In this document: one piece after another, positions 35,219 to 45,825 of the stretch
Layout: every line of letters begins with the position of its first letter
Numbering within the stretch: the stretch's first letter is position 1
NCBI GenBank assembly: GCA_947311845.1
Contig: CAMZMU010000111.1
Span: forward strand, 28,951,480-29,015,479
Source: Poa pratensis
Lineage: Eukaryota > Streptophyta > Magnoliopsida > Poales > Poaceae
Length of the DNA stretch: 64,000 nucleotides
Direction: 5' to 3'
Notes under the pieces: model-generated
The model's database searches: none
What the model saw: only the letters and a program-made list of their open reading frames with translations
What the model was told of the DNA's origin: nothing
Program-made: the position numbers and the translations under genes

Positions 35219-35375
35219 CTTTAGTCCCGGGTTGTGCCACGGGCCGCGACTAAAGGTGTGGGTAGCGCGCGGGAACGCGAAAAGCCTCCAACCCCTTTAG
35301 TCGCGGCCCGTGGCACAACCCGGGACTAAAGACCCCCTTTAGTCGCGGGTTGATCCACGGACCGCGACTAAAGGT
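35219..35375. promoter_or_regulatory. Subterminal-type repeat block before the ULP1 gene, with a 38-bp perfect inverted repeat
   Basis: 35219-35256 and 35294-35331 are perfect 38-bp inverted repeats (arms start CTTTAGTCCCGGG, end CGCGACTAAAGG). A further diverged pair follows at 35337-35373. The motifs equal those at the element ends. They directly precede the GC-rich leader of the next gene. Confidence 0.75.
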
Positions 35376-35389
35376 CCCTCCACTACTTA

Positions 35390-36805
35390 AGCAGCACGGT
35401 TGGTCCTTAGCCATTTTTCATCGGAGGCCAAGCGCGAGGAGCAGAGCGACGCCGTCAGGCTGCCAAAATTTTCCGTCGCCGGCGAGGCCGTCCCCGACGC
35501 CGCTGCCGTCTTCGACACGGCCGCTGCCCGTCGCCGGCGCCTCCTCTACTTCTCCACCGAGTGGTCCGTGGTAGGAAGGCCGGAATCCGGCGAATCGAGG
35601 CCCCGCCCCCAACTCCGGCCACCGCGTGCGACCACGAATTCCGTCGCCGTACGACCTCCCCCGACCTCGTCGTCCACTCCATCGTGCTCAGGGTGAGCTT
35701 TTGCATCCTCCAGTGCATTCAATTCGGCTTATTGCGCCCCGTAGCTCCGCCGCCGCGTTGCCGTCGTCGGCCGCCGCCAAACATCGTCGCCGGCGTTGCT
35801 CCGGCGACCCAAATTGGGCGGCGCCGCTTCCAAAAGGTTCCCTGCAACCTCCTCTACGTCGCAGCGAGTTCGAATCATCCAGAAACGCGCGGATTCGAGA
35901 AATCGTTGATTAACCCGAAATTTCAAAATAGGGCTTTATAATTCTGTTTCTGTGATGTAGCTTTAATTCAAAATAAAATAGTTAAACTCCGTGTTTGTGC
36001 AAACCAAAAATCACAGTGATAAATGAATGAGTTTAGAACCACTTCCAACTTGCAAATCTTAAAAATATTAATTTGTGTGTGCTTGATAATTACTGTACTG
36101 CCACTGGTATAAATCAAAGAACTATTTTTAACTTGGGATTTATGAATCCAAAAATTGTAAATCCAATTGTTTTGGAATGCTTAGGACAGTAGCTTTCAGT
36201 AGGAATTAACCCCATGTGTTTGGGATGCTTAGTTTTGAAATGGCATGTGTTTGTAGTTTGGACCAGTAGGGTTTTCTAGCATTTAATTAATTTTCTGTGA
36301 ATAAGATTTTGGACTAAATCCAATTGCATTAGTTTAAAATACTTACATAGAACCTAAACCTATCTTTGCATAACTTGTTGATGAACAGAACACCCTGGAC
36401 TTAATAAACTCTAAAAATGGTGTTTTCTGCCTATTAAAAGTGATAAAATAAATATTTGGTCCTTTATGAAATTGTTGCTATTGTTGTTTGTGAAATGTTT
36501 AGGTACTGTAGATATGTTAGTACTGTTAGTGCTTAAGTAAAAACAAAATGAAGTTAGTTGTAAAATGCTATTAGTGCCTAAGAAAATAAAATGAATTAAT
36601 CATGCTTGTAGTAATTTTTAGTAATTGATTTGTAGTGGATATATTGTGACTTAATAGATTTGTAGTAATTTTTTAATTACAAAGTATTGATGATAACAAT
36701 TGATACACATTAGATAAGTGACTTGTATTCATTGCTTTAGTAATTATTTATACTCATTTTATTTGATGCATTTTGAAATAATATTGTGTGCATTTTGCAG
36801 AAACT
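35390..36805 (+). other. Probable 5' leader exon and long intron of the ULP1 gene
   Basis: 35400-35690 is GC rich with short open frames only and ends at GCTCAG|GGTGAGC-like donor sequence. Then 1.1 kb of A/T-rich, intron-like sequence runs to TTTTGCAG (36800) just before the ATG at 36806. No other gene seen. Confidence 0.4.
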
Positions 36806-39800
36806 ATGGATCCACCTAGTCCAACCCGCAGAGACCTAGTACAGGAAGAAATTCTCGAGGATATAATCCACGACGCCCCAGATGCTGATCCAGCCGAATC
36901 TCCGTCGTCATATCTGAACCCCTCCGGGGATGGATTGGAGGTCGACCGACGTGAGGATGAAGTCGACGGCTCCGATGATGGAGAAGGCGATAGCTCCGAT
37001 GATGGAGAAGCCGGTGGACCCTTAACGAAGTCCGGCGAGGTAGATATGAAGTTCGGCGATCAGTAGATGCATTACTTGAGTTGTATATATATAAATTGAC
37101 GAATGTTTCTTCTCTTAGGCCTCCACATCGAGCAAATCTACCAAACGAGGCCCGACCAAAAAGTTGGCCCCATCTACGCATTATACATTTGAGGTCATAG
37201 CCCCTACGGGCGAACCGAAGGAACCCAAGAAGGCTGCCGATGTATTTAGAAAACAATGCGGAGTTCTGGTTAGGGATCACGTCCCGATCAGCGTTCGAGA
37301 CTGGAATCAGCGCAAAGGGGCGAACGATAGTGAGTATGTCGCCGAAAGGTACAAAACGGGTCTTTGGAATGACCTCATGGCACATTTCACCCTGCCAGAA
37401 TTGGAGCATCCTGCCGAGACTGCAAAATTGAGGGAGAAAGTCAAGCGGTGGACTCTCTCGAAGATGGCCGAACTATTCCGGGTGTGGAAGAAAAGATTAT
37501 GGCAAGACTATCGGAAGAAAAAGACTGCTCCAGTATTCGAAGGCTATCTAGCGAAGCAGGCGGATCACTGGAACGCATTTAAGGAGTACAAGGAGTCAGA
37601 ACATGCCAAGGAGCTGTCAAAAAAGAACAAGACAAATGCTGACATGAAAATGTATCACCATAAATTGGGGCCAGGGGGCTACAAGACTGCCATGCCAAAG
37701 TGGGATAAAAAGAGCAAGAGCTGCTTGCTAAAGGGATCCAACCAGAACCATTGCGCGAAGAATGGGAAACGAGGGCAAGGAATTGGTTCCTTGCGCATGG
37801 GAGTACATACGACGAAACAACTGGGGACCTTATTTGCAGTGACGGGATTAGGATACCCAGGGACAATTGGCTTAAGTGGTGAAAGAAATTAAAGAGGGGA
37901 AGTTAAAGTTCGTCCCGATAGAGAGAAAGACATGCTGACATTGGTCCTCGGGAATGATGAAAAAGGAGGACGTGTACGAGGCTTTGGCCCTAGTTGTCCG
38001 TGGTGGATGGGGTTTGCCAAAGACATGGAAACTTACAGAAGCCGATCGAGAGCAAAGCGGCGAAAGGAGGAGGAGGTGGGAGACAAGTTCAGCCAGTTGT
38101 TTGCCAGAATTGACAACCAGCAGCAGCAGATTGACGAACTTAGAGGAGTAGTGCGCCAGCAAGATCCTGCACTCGATATTACCGCCGGCCCGTCTCAGCG
38201 TAAAAGCAGCGTGGGTGACTCGGAGGTCCCGGCTGACGATGCACGGCGAATGATAGAAGGCGGTCCTGGCTACCCCGTGGATGGAATCAAGGATGCAATA
38301 TCTTGTGAGCTCCATCAGAAAATGGTGAACATATCCATGAAGGTGGCGGTCGGATGTGTAGTACCTTGTCCACCTGACGCACGCTGGAATGACCGTGAGA
38401 TTCCAGCTGGCTATGCTAAAGTCGTGGTGGATGAAGTACTACCGGACTTTATTGATATGTTGCTTGACATCCCTGGACCGCAAGACGAGAGGACACTCGG
38501 AGAAGTAGTGGGTGCTGTCATTCTATGGGACAAGAACAACATCAGGCTTCCAGGCTCGGCGCCAAGGACAACACCGCCTCCGAGTCGTCGCAGGTCCCCT
38601 ACACCTCCAAGAAGCAGCCCACCCCATGACTACGACCACCACAGCGCGAGTCCATCTCGATCTCCGCCGCCGGACTTGGGTCCACCGTCTTCGCCGCCGC
38701 CTTTGCCCGCTAAGGACAATAAGCGGAAGCGTGCTCCGTCGATGAGTACTAACCACACAGCAGCCCAAAAAGACAAAGGTCGCCCCTCCCAAAGTACCTC
38801 ATAAGAATCTTCCTATCAGACCATATGACCGTACCGCCGAGGAAACGCAGCGATCGCAAAGGCCGAAAAAGATGCGCATTTTGCAAAGAAGAAACCCAAG
38901 GCCGCCCCGGTATACACCGAGAAGCAAAAAGCGTATGCACGTGGTTGGCTGAACACACCAAGGCAATATGACTTGCACCATAAGCCAGATAACTATCTAC
39001 GCACACTTCAGAAGGAATCGCGGAAGGGCAAATCAGGTGATAGTGTGCAAGCGGGAGCAAACGGCCAAGTAAAGGTGCAAGTGCGGAAAGAAGGGACGTT
39101 CCCCAGCTCGGAGAACAGGCCAAACAGTCGATCCCACCCCTCAAGGTGTTATCCACAGACGTTCCCGTGCAGGCAGAAAATCAGGATATGGCAGAAGCTG
39201 CGAAGTTGGCGGCCGCTATGGGTGTGACTGTTGCGGAATTGCTTGGTACCCAAGACGACAATATACCCAAGGCTCCTATAGCCCGTAAATATGTCCCAAA
39301 GGAGGAAATGGTCAGCAGAGAGACGTGGCAACAACTGCCAACACAAATGCGGAAATTGCATGACTGGTACATGCAAGAGTCACAGAAGGGCAGAATAATG
39401 ATCGTGGCGAAAGTCCATATGAGTACTACTTCCGAGAAGAGGAGGTCCATGTTGACTTTTCAGAACTCTACCAGTTATACAATTTCGACGCCCTCGACAA
39501 ATGTCTCATCAGTTGCTACTGTCTGTAAGTTGTTGAATTCATTGTCTACTTATAAGTTGTTCAGTCTTTCAGTTGTTCAGTTCATTGCATTTTAATTATC
39601 CTCGTTATATCCTTTTGTACTCTATTCTGCAGAATGAAGATCCGGGAATGTAAAAGAAAGGTCTATAGTGTTGGGTTCATTGACCCAGATAAAGTACATA
39701 TTCAATCTTTAACGACGAAACCCGACGAGACGGAGCAAAACCTTCTAAGGTTTCTAGCGGAGCAAAATTTCTGTGACCACATACTATTTCCTTACAACTT

Positions 39801-40577
39801 CGGGTGAGGGTCTTACTATGATGTACACATTCACTTTTGCTTACTCGATGTTAACTGTAATTGATGAGTTACTGACGTATATATAAACGTGTGCAGGTTC
39901 CACTGGATTCTGCTAAACATTCAAGTTGATAAGGGAATAGTTGAAGTCATGGACCCATTAAAGAGACCCTGGAAGAGTTCCGCAGCATGCAGGACATGAT
40001 CCAGAAGTAATTTTCGCGCTATATCGGTCTCTTTCGTTGATTTCATGAGATATCAGGTAATGAATAACTCATTAATTCATTTTCTTTGCCGGGCAGGGTT
40101 TGGACCGGTTCAGGACTGTGGTGGTGGGCCACTGGAGTGAGAAGCTGAAGTTTACTCCGATCCCGGTAAGTAGTACGAGATATGTCCACGCATCTCTTTA
40201 CTTCTAGTTTCAATACAATTATGATGCTAGATTGTTATTTTCATTGAATTCTATTCTCGTAAAGTGCGCGAGGCAGCCACAGGGGACGAATCTATGTGGA
40301 TACTACGTTTGCGAGTTCATTCGCTCGTTTACCACTGAGGCAATAGATTATAGAGTCGACGTAAGCAATACATTCACAACATTATTTTATTACCGTCACT
40401 TTTTGTTATCATGATTGATGTTCATATTGATCTCCTTTTCTTATATAGTTCGAAGAAATGCGGGATCGACTCCTACCACAGCAACGCGTACTAGCAATTG
40501 CTGAGGAGCTGGCGGGATTTATTTTGGACGAGATGGTAAACGACGCCGGTGAATTTAGTGTGAATAGGCGCTTCTGA
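36806..40577 (+). pseudogene. CACTA accessory gene: DUF8039-type region plus C-terminal ULP1 cysteine protease, frameshifted
   Basis: Exons: 36806-37039 (acidic), a long exon from 37119 to a GTAAGT donor near 39525, then 39633-39803, 39897 to about 40009, 40097-40165, 40265-40360 and 40449-40577. The middle carries the plant En/Spm-associated region (GGRVRGFG, EIPAGYAKVVVDEVLPDF), a Pro/Ser/Arg linker and basic stretches. The last exons form a ULP1-like (C48) protease: His in FHWILLN (39901-39903), Asp in VMDPLK (39952-39954) and Cys in GTNLCGYY (40295-40297) are all present. ULP1 proteases remove SUMO; in transposons their role is not known. One-base losses break the frame near 37702, 37880, 38757, 38850, 39416 and 39971. 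ULP1 capture by plant transposons is known; whether the whole set is one gene or two is my inference from splice sites. Confidence 0.75.
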
Positions 40578-41080
40578 TGATCCCCGGCCGTGTAATCGAA
40601 TATACGGGCTCTAGTCCCGGTAATTGTGATCTCCATGTAAATATCAAAATTGTATATATTTGTATGCTCGATCGCAAGACAAGTTATCTTATATATGCAC
40701 GAATGTGTACGGTATGTGGTAGCGTAGAAATACCGCTAAAAGAAAACAATCATCTTTGCATGCGTGAAGAAATAAATAAAAGAAAACAAATAAACCCTAA
40801 ACCCTAAAGCAATAAATAAAAGAAAACTAAAGGTGCTGCCCCCAGCGCGAGCAGGCGGCCACGTGGTGGGCCTATGGTCCCGGTCCGTTATACGAGCCGG
40901 GACTAAAGGTGTTGCCCCCAGCGCGCTCCGCAGGCGGCCACGTGGTGGATCTTCTGTCCCGGCTGGTAACAGGCCCGGGACTAAAGGTTTGGCCTTTAGT
41001 CCCGCCTGGCCTGTCCCGGTTCTCAACCCGGGACAGAAGGCCCTCACGGCCCGGGACAGGAGGCCCTGTCTGCACTAGTG
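40578..41080. repeat. CACTA A 3' subterminal repeats and terminus
   Basis: 40578-40800 is unremarkable, with AAATAAAAGAAAACAAATAA repeats. From about 40850, GGTCCCGGTCCG, CCGGGACTAAAGG and GGCCTTTAGTCCCG motifs alternate in orientation, including a local duplication of GCCCCCAGCGCG...GGCGGCCACGTGGTGG. It ends TGCACTAGTG at 41080. Confidence 0.75.
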
Positions 41081-41083
41081 ACA

Positions 41084-41930
41084 TGGTTTGCTCATGCTGA
41101 CAAATGCAGGAGTACTCTTGACATAATAAAAGATCAACGAAAAGAAATACGTCCATATACCCCTCGATGCACACCTACGAGCCACTCTAGCTTCTCGGCA
41201 ATGAATGTACATTTTCTTGTATTTTTAATACCACGCAACACGTTTGAGCATTTGCTCCGTACTACACATCTTCATCTAGCCATATATATAGTGGCAAAGT
41301 GGTAACAACCATATCATGCAACCAGAAGAGAAAATTATCTAGTGAAGAAGTACCATTGTACCAGATACGTCATCTGAGAAAGGAGAAGCAGAACGGCGGA
41401 AGAAGAACACATAAGTATGAACCAGAGATTATATGTAGGAATAGGAGGCATCGTGTGCAATTGACGGGAAAAAGCTAGAGCACGGTATTGCTCCTATGTT
41501 CTAGCATGTTAGCTCTTGTGCCATGGTCAGTCTACCCATCGATCTATTTTTGATTACCTACTTTTGGAGTTCTTTTTGTGGCCATCCTATTCCTTGGTCG
41601 ACCAAAGATGCAAGTATTTAATTTTCACATTGAGGAGGCCCTGGAACCACAAGTTGGGCAGGACATATGGAAAAGAGCTTTATCATGCTGATTGAAGATA
41701 AGATTTACTCCCTCTGATCTGAAATTACTGTCGCAACATTGAGCAGTACTTTGTATTAGCCTAGTGCAATCTCTCCGACACTTAAATCGGTCTGGAGGGA
41801 GTAGTAGTTTGCCTTCCAAGCCTAGTAAAATATTTAAGTGAGTATGTGCGCACATGCATGTGTACTCGTTTACTATCCTAATTTCTTCTTGGGATATAAG
41901 ACCATCAGTATTGTGACATCGGTTCAATCT
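41084..41930 (+). repeat. Right part of local repeat unit, copy 1
   Basis: Similar to 44740-45449 and in part to 43430-43771 (shared: GAAGAGAAAATTATCTAGTG, ATTATATGTAGGAATAGGAG, GCATCGTGTGCAATTGACGG, GGGATATAAGACCATCA). With 25486-25803 it makes one copy of the unit, split by CACTA A and other sequence. It carries a Stowaway MITE. No gene recognised. Confidence 0.65.
41708..41801. mobile_element. Stowaway-type MITE
   Basis: 94 bp from CTCCCTCTG to CTGGAGGGAG with TA on both sides (41706-41707 and 41802-41803). Imperfect terminal inverted repeats. It lies within the copy-1 repeat and is absent at the same place in copy 3. Confidence 0.75.
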
Positions 41931-42968
41931 GGAAAAGTGAATCCTGAGTTCGCCTAATATTTTTTATGTAGTGTATGGAATCGATTAGGGGTCTCACTGT
42001 TTCACATCCCTTTTGTACTCTCTTCTCCAGAAATCTGCCAAGTGGCCCAGCCAGTGGCATATAAAGAAGCAAAACCACGAAGATGGTTCAGAGATAGAGA
42101 AAAAAAAGGCTAAGAACTGTGGCTGTAGTGTGTGGAATCGGTTCAATAGTTCCTTCGAACCACTTTTTAGACACGGTGTGGATGGTCTAAGGCTCTAAGC
42201 ACCCTATAGTTTATATAGTTCATTCTATTCTCAACCAAAAAAAATTCGCGTAGAAAAGGAAAGCGTCCCGTCGTCTCACGTGCGGAGAAAATTAGCACGG
42301 GAGAGGGTCTAATGAAAGCGGAAATGGTTTTGGTTGGGTCGCAGCTTGCAGGAAGGTGACATCCGACACTGAGCTATCTATCTACATTAGCTGGCCATGT
42401 AACCAAACCCACTACACAGATCCACACTGTTGTGTACGGTCCTCAAGTCTGAACGAATTCCGGAAATGCACCCAACAAGGGAAGGTTGGAATGGGATCTA
42501 TCGACTATCACTCCTATCCTTTCCCAAAACAGGCATTTTATTCCTCCTCTTTTCCTGCACTAGTTTTACCACCAGACATGGCTGCATTCAGCGAACTGTC
42601 GCTGTGGCCGTGCACCGACGCAGACACCATAATCCCATCCCAGGCGCCGAATAATTTGTCTTTTTGCGATTGACAGCCGAATAATTTTGTTCCGTTCTTA
42701 AAGCGTACGACCTGCGTGCCTGGGTGGCTTTCCTTTCTCGCTTTGCTCTAGTGCGCGCGCATCCAGCCGATCCCTCGTCCGAGGAGAGGTGATGCGCGAT
42801 GATGATCGATGATGTGTGTAGCCTGATCATCATTTGCGGTGGTACCGGTAGACCAGTGGAAGCAGTACTAGCCATCTCGATCGGTGTAGTAGGTGGAGGA
42901 GCGGCACCGGCACCGGCACCGGCAGGGAAGGCGGCAACAGCGACTCAAATGGAAAATACTCCCAAATA
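41931..42968. other. Unclassified intergenic sequence
   Basis: No gene, RNA or repeat recognised. Features seen: a short GCACCGGCACCGGCACC repeat near 42903, and open frames of up to 105 codons without any recognisable domain. Confidence 0.4.
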
Positions 42969-43771
42969 CTGTATTTACCGAACTGGTCTTCATTCATGCC
43001 TTTGTAAGTTGTAAGTTGTAAGTTGTACGTGCAAGTATTACTTATTAATGCAGTATTATATATCTGGAATTTATACAGGTATAAAAGAAGAGGTAGAATA
43101 CGGGCTCCTGGTATGGTACGAGGACAGTGGGGTGTGTCAGTGCGTGCGTACAAATGAATTATATCAGTGCCCGTCGGTCCACTGTCCACGGAATCTAGAA
43201 CAGCGCTGCCGTTGAAGCGTTCCCGTCAACGGCAGCCGAAAACGCCAACCGAACCGACCGTAGCTCCGTCTGCATCCAGCCATCCACCGGATTCAACCAG
43301 CCGTGCTATTGTCCATGGGCTACTAGAGAAGCAAATTACACGGGCCTACACCGCACACATGGTTTGTTTTCGTTTACACGACGCTATCACTGACAACCGA
43401 AATCCTCCTCTTCCCTTCTAGCACATCGGCGGCATGGTGAAAACTGCATGAGAACTCTTGATATTTTAAAGAGACCAACAAAAAAGAAACATATCCATAT
43501 ACCCTTCGTTGCACACCTACGAGTCGACTACTATAGCTTCTCCCTTGCAATGAATGCACATTTTCTTGTACTTTTTATACCTGCCATCTTTGAGCATTTG
43601 CTACTACGTGGTACACATCTTCATCCAGCAATATACTCCCTCCGTTCCAAATTAGTTGACGCAGTTTTAGTACAATTTGTACTAAAACTGCGTCAACTAA
43701 TTTGGAACGGAGGGAGTATATAATAGCGAAGTGGCAACCAGAAGAGAAAATTATCTAGTGAAGAAGTACCA
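42969..43771 (+). repeat. Local repeat unit, copy 2
   Basis: Starts CTGTATTTACCGAACTGG like copy 3 (44266). Contains a TATA-like GTATAAAAG (43079-43087), also in copy 3 (44360-44367), then GAATACGGGCTCCTGG. Its end is cut where the LINE fragment begins. It could be a decayed duplicated gene with promoter, but no reading frame is convincing. A Stowaway MITE lies at 43636-43716. Confidence 0.65.
43636..43716. mobile_element. Stowaway MITE, perfect palindrome
   Basis: 81 bp: CTCCCTCCGTTCCAAATTAG (first 20 bases) begins a 40-bp arm that pairs perfectly with the other 40-bp arm around a single central base. The target duplication is TA. It is absent from copies 1 and 3 at the same position, so it is younger than the duplication. 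Confidence 0.9.
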
Positions 43772-44216
43772 CTAGATCAGCCTCGGCTTCTACCATCCTG
43801 ATGGCGGTCGCTGCCGAAGGAGTGTGACCTTCGAAGACCACTCCATTCCTATGCCTCCACAAGCTCCAGCAGATCAAGTTGATCGCCGTCCACAGGTCCT
43901 TCTCGTCGTTACCTCCCGGCGCCTTGTCCGGCAGTCAATCCACTAGACGATCATCATGGTCAGGGACCCAATCCACTCTACCCCACCTGCTCAGGAAGGA
44001 GTGCCAAACCTCTCTAGAGAGGACACAATCAAGGAGAAGGTGGTTTATGTCTTCTCCCACTTGGTCGCACAGCGGGCAAGCGGTCGGTCTAGGCAGCCCT
44101 CTCCGCCCTAAGCGGTCTGCAGTCCAACATCTGTTCTTCAGCGCTAGCCAGAGGAAGAACTTGCATTTGTTTGGAGCTCGAGAAACAACAGCGTCAAACC
44201 CGGGGTTTTATCTCTG
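43772..44216 (-). pseudogene. LINE (L1-type) 3' fragment with zf-RVT-like domain
   Basis: Translation of the minus strand gives KCKFFLWLALKNRCWTADRL, then a Cys-x2-Cys and His/Cys pattern (CPLCDQ, HLLLDC), and WSLWRHRNGVVFEGH. This is the C-terminal zinc-binding region of plant LINE reverse transcriptases (zf-RVT). One in-frame stop (TGA for a probable Trp) lies near 43945. It is only a fragment: reverse transcriptase and endonuclease are absent. It sits exactly between copies 2 and 3 of the local repeat. Confidence 0.8.
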
Positions 44217-44265
44217 GTGAGCTAGGGGTACAACCACCCTCCCATCTTGGCACAGGCAAGTTCTC

Positions 44266-45449
44266 CTGTATTTACCGAACTGGTCTTCATTCATCATGCC
44301 TTGTAAGTTGTAATTTGTACAAGTGTTTATGCAGTATTATATACCTGGAATTTATACAGGTATAAAAGAACAAGTAGAATACGGGCTCCTGGTATGGTAC
44401 GAGGACAGTGGGGTGTGTCAGTGCGTGCGTGCGTGCGTACGAATGAATTATATTAGTGTCCGTCGGTCTGCTGTCCACGGGATCTAGAACACCGCTGCCG
44501 TTGAAGCATTCCCATCAACGGCACCCGAGAGCGCCAACCGAACCGGCTATCACTCCGTCTGCATCCAGCCATCCACAGGATTCAACCAGCCGTACCATTG
44601 TCCATGGGCTACTGGAGGCCCAAATTACACGGGCCTACACCGCTCATACATGGTTTGTTTTCGTTTGCACGATGCTATCTCTCGCACCCACTGACAACCG
44701 GCATCCTCCTCTTCCCTTCCAGCACATCGGCGACATGGTGACAACTGCACGAGAACTATTGATATTTCAAAGAGACTGACGAAAAAAAATCCATGTACCC
44801 TTCGTTGCACACCTACGAGTGTACTACAGCTTCTCCCTTGCAATGAATACATTTTCTTGTACTTTTAATATCATGCCATGTTTGAGCATTTGCTACGTGG
44901 TACACATTTTCATCCAGAAATATATATAGTAGCAGAGTGGCGACCAGAAGAGAAAATTATCTAGTGAAGAAGTACCAATGTACCCGATATGTCATGTGAG
45001 AAAGGAGAAGCAAAATGGCGGAAGAAGAACACATAACTATGAACCATAGATTATATGTAGGAATAGGAGGCATCGTGTGCAATTGACGGGAAAAAGCTAG
45101 ATCACAATACTGCTCCTATGTTCCAGCATGTTAGCTCTTGTGCCATGTTTAGTCTACCCATATATTTTCAATGACCTACTTTGGGACTTTATGTTGTGGC
45201 CATCATGTTCCTTCGGTGGACAAAGATGCAAGTACTTGATTCTCACATTGAGGATACCCTTATTTCTCAAAACGGTCATATCCCCTTTGTAGAACCACCA
45301 CGAGAGCTCCTCTCGATAGATGGAAGAGAGCGGTATCACATGCTAAGTGAAGATGAGGTTTAGTACTACTTATGTGTACCAGAGCACATGTGTACCCGTT
45401 TGTACAATCCATAGTATAATTCTTTTCGGGATATAAGACCATCAACTGT
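44266..45449 (+). repeat. Local repeat unit, copy 3
   Basis: The most complete copy, about 1.2 kb, from CTGTATTTACCG to the insertion point of CACTA B. It contains the TATA-like 44360-44367 and a GTGCGTGCGTGCGTGCG stretch. CACTA B is inserted at its right end; copy 1 shows the sequence continuing. No gene recognised. Confidence 0.65.
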
Positions 45450-45825
45450 CACTAGTAGAAAACTGACCTTACGTTCGGCCCATTTAGTCCCGGCTTTGGC
45501 CTGGGCCGCGACTAAAGGTCCGGCCACGTCGCCCCGAAAACATTGAAGGGTACGGCACCCTTTGGTCCCGGCTCGTTAGGGACCAATAGTCCCGGTTCGT
45601 AACACGGACCGCGACTAAAAGTGTCCTGGCAACTGTTCGCCTGGCGCGAGACCTTTAGTCCCGGGTCGTAATACGGACCGCGACTAAAGAGTACGAACCG
45701 TTTGCCTCCCGCGCGCTTTGGAAGTTGTTCTAATTGATCGGGAGGGGAAACAGAGAGACATTTGCTACAGTACGGGTACGGGCTCTCTTCCTCTTGCTCT
45801 CCTCTCTTCTTCCCCAATCCCCACC

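Larger units (their letters stand above)
26896..41080 (+). mobile_element. CACTA A: 14.2-kb En/Spm element with four genes
   Basis: Starts CACTAGTAGAAAACTGACC, ends in the complement of CACTAGTGCAGACAGG, with the 3-bp target duplication ACA at 26893-26895 and 41081-41083. Subterminal repeats of the TTTAGTCCCGG / CCGGGACTAAA type occupy both ends. Four genes in the same direction lie inside: exonuclease-like (27272), TNP2-type transposase (29179), a small acidic-tailed protein (33988) and a ULP1-protease gene (36806). The transposase, small ORF and ULP1 gene are broken by one-base losses, so this copy is probably non-autonomous now. Confidence 0.93.

Noticed and set aside
42356..42673. 105-codon open frame as a possible host gene
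   Set aside because: No domain, no splice or promoter support, not kept in any copy.
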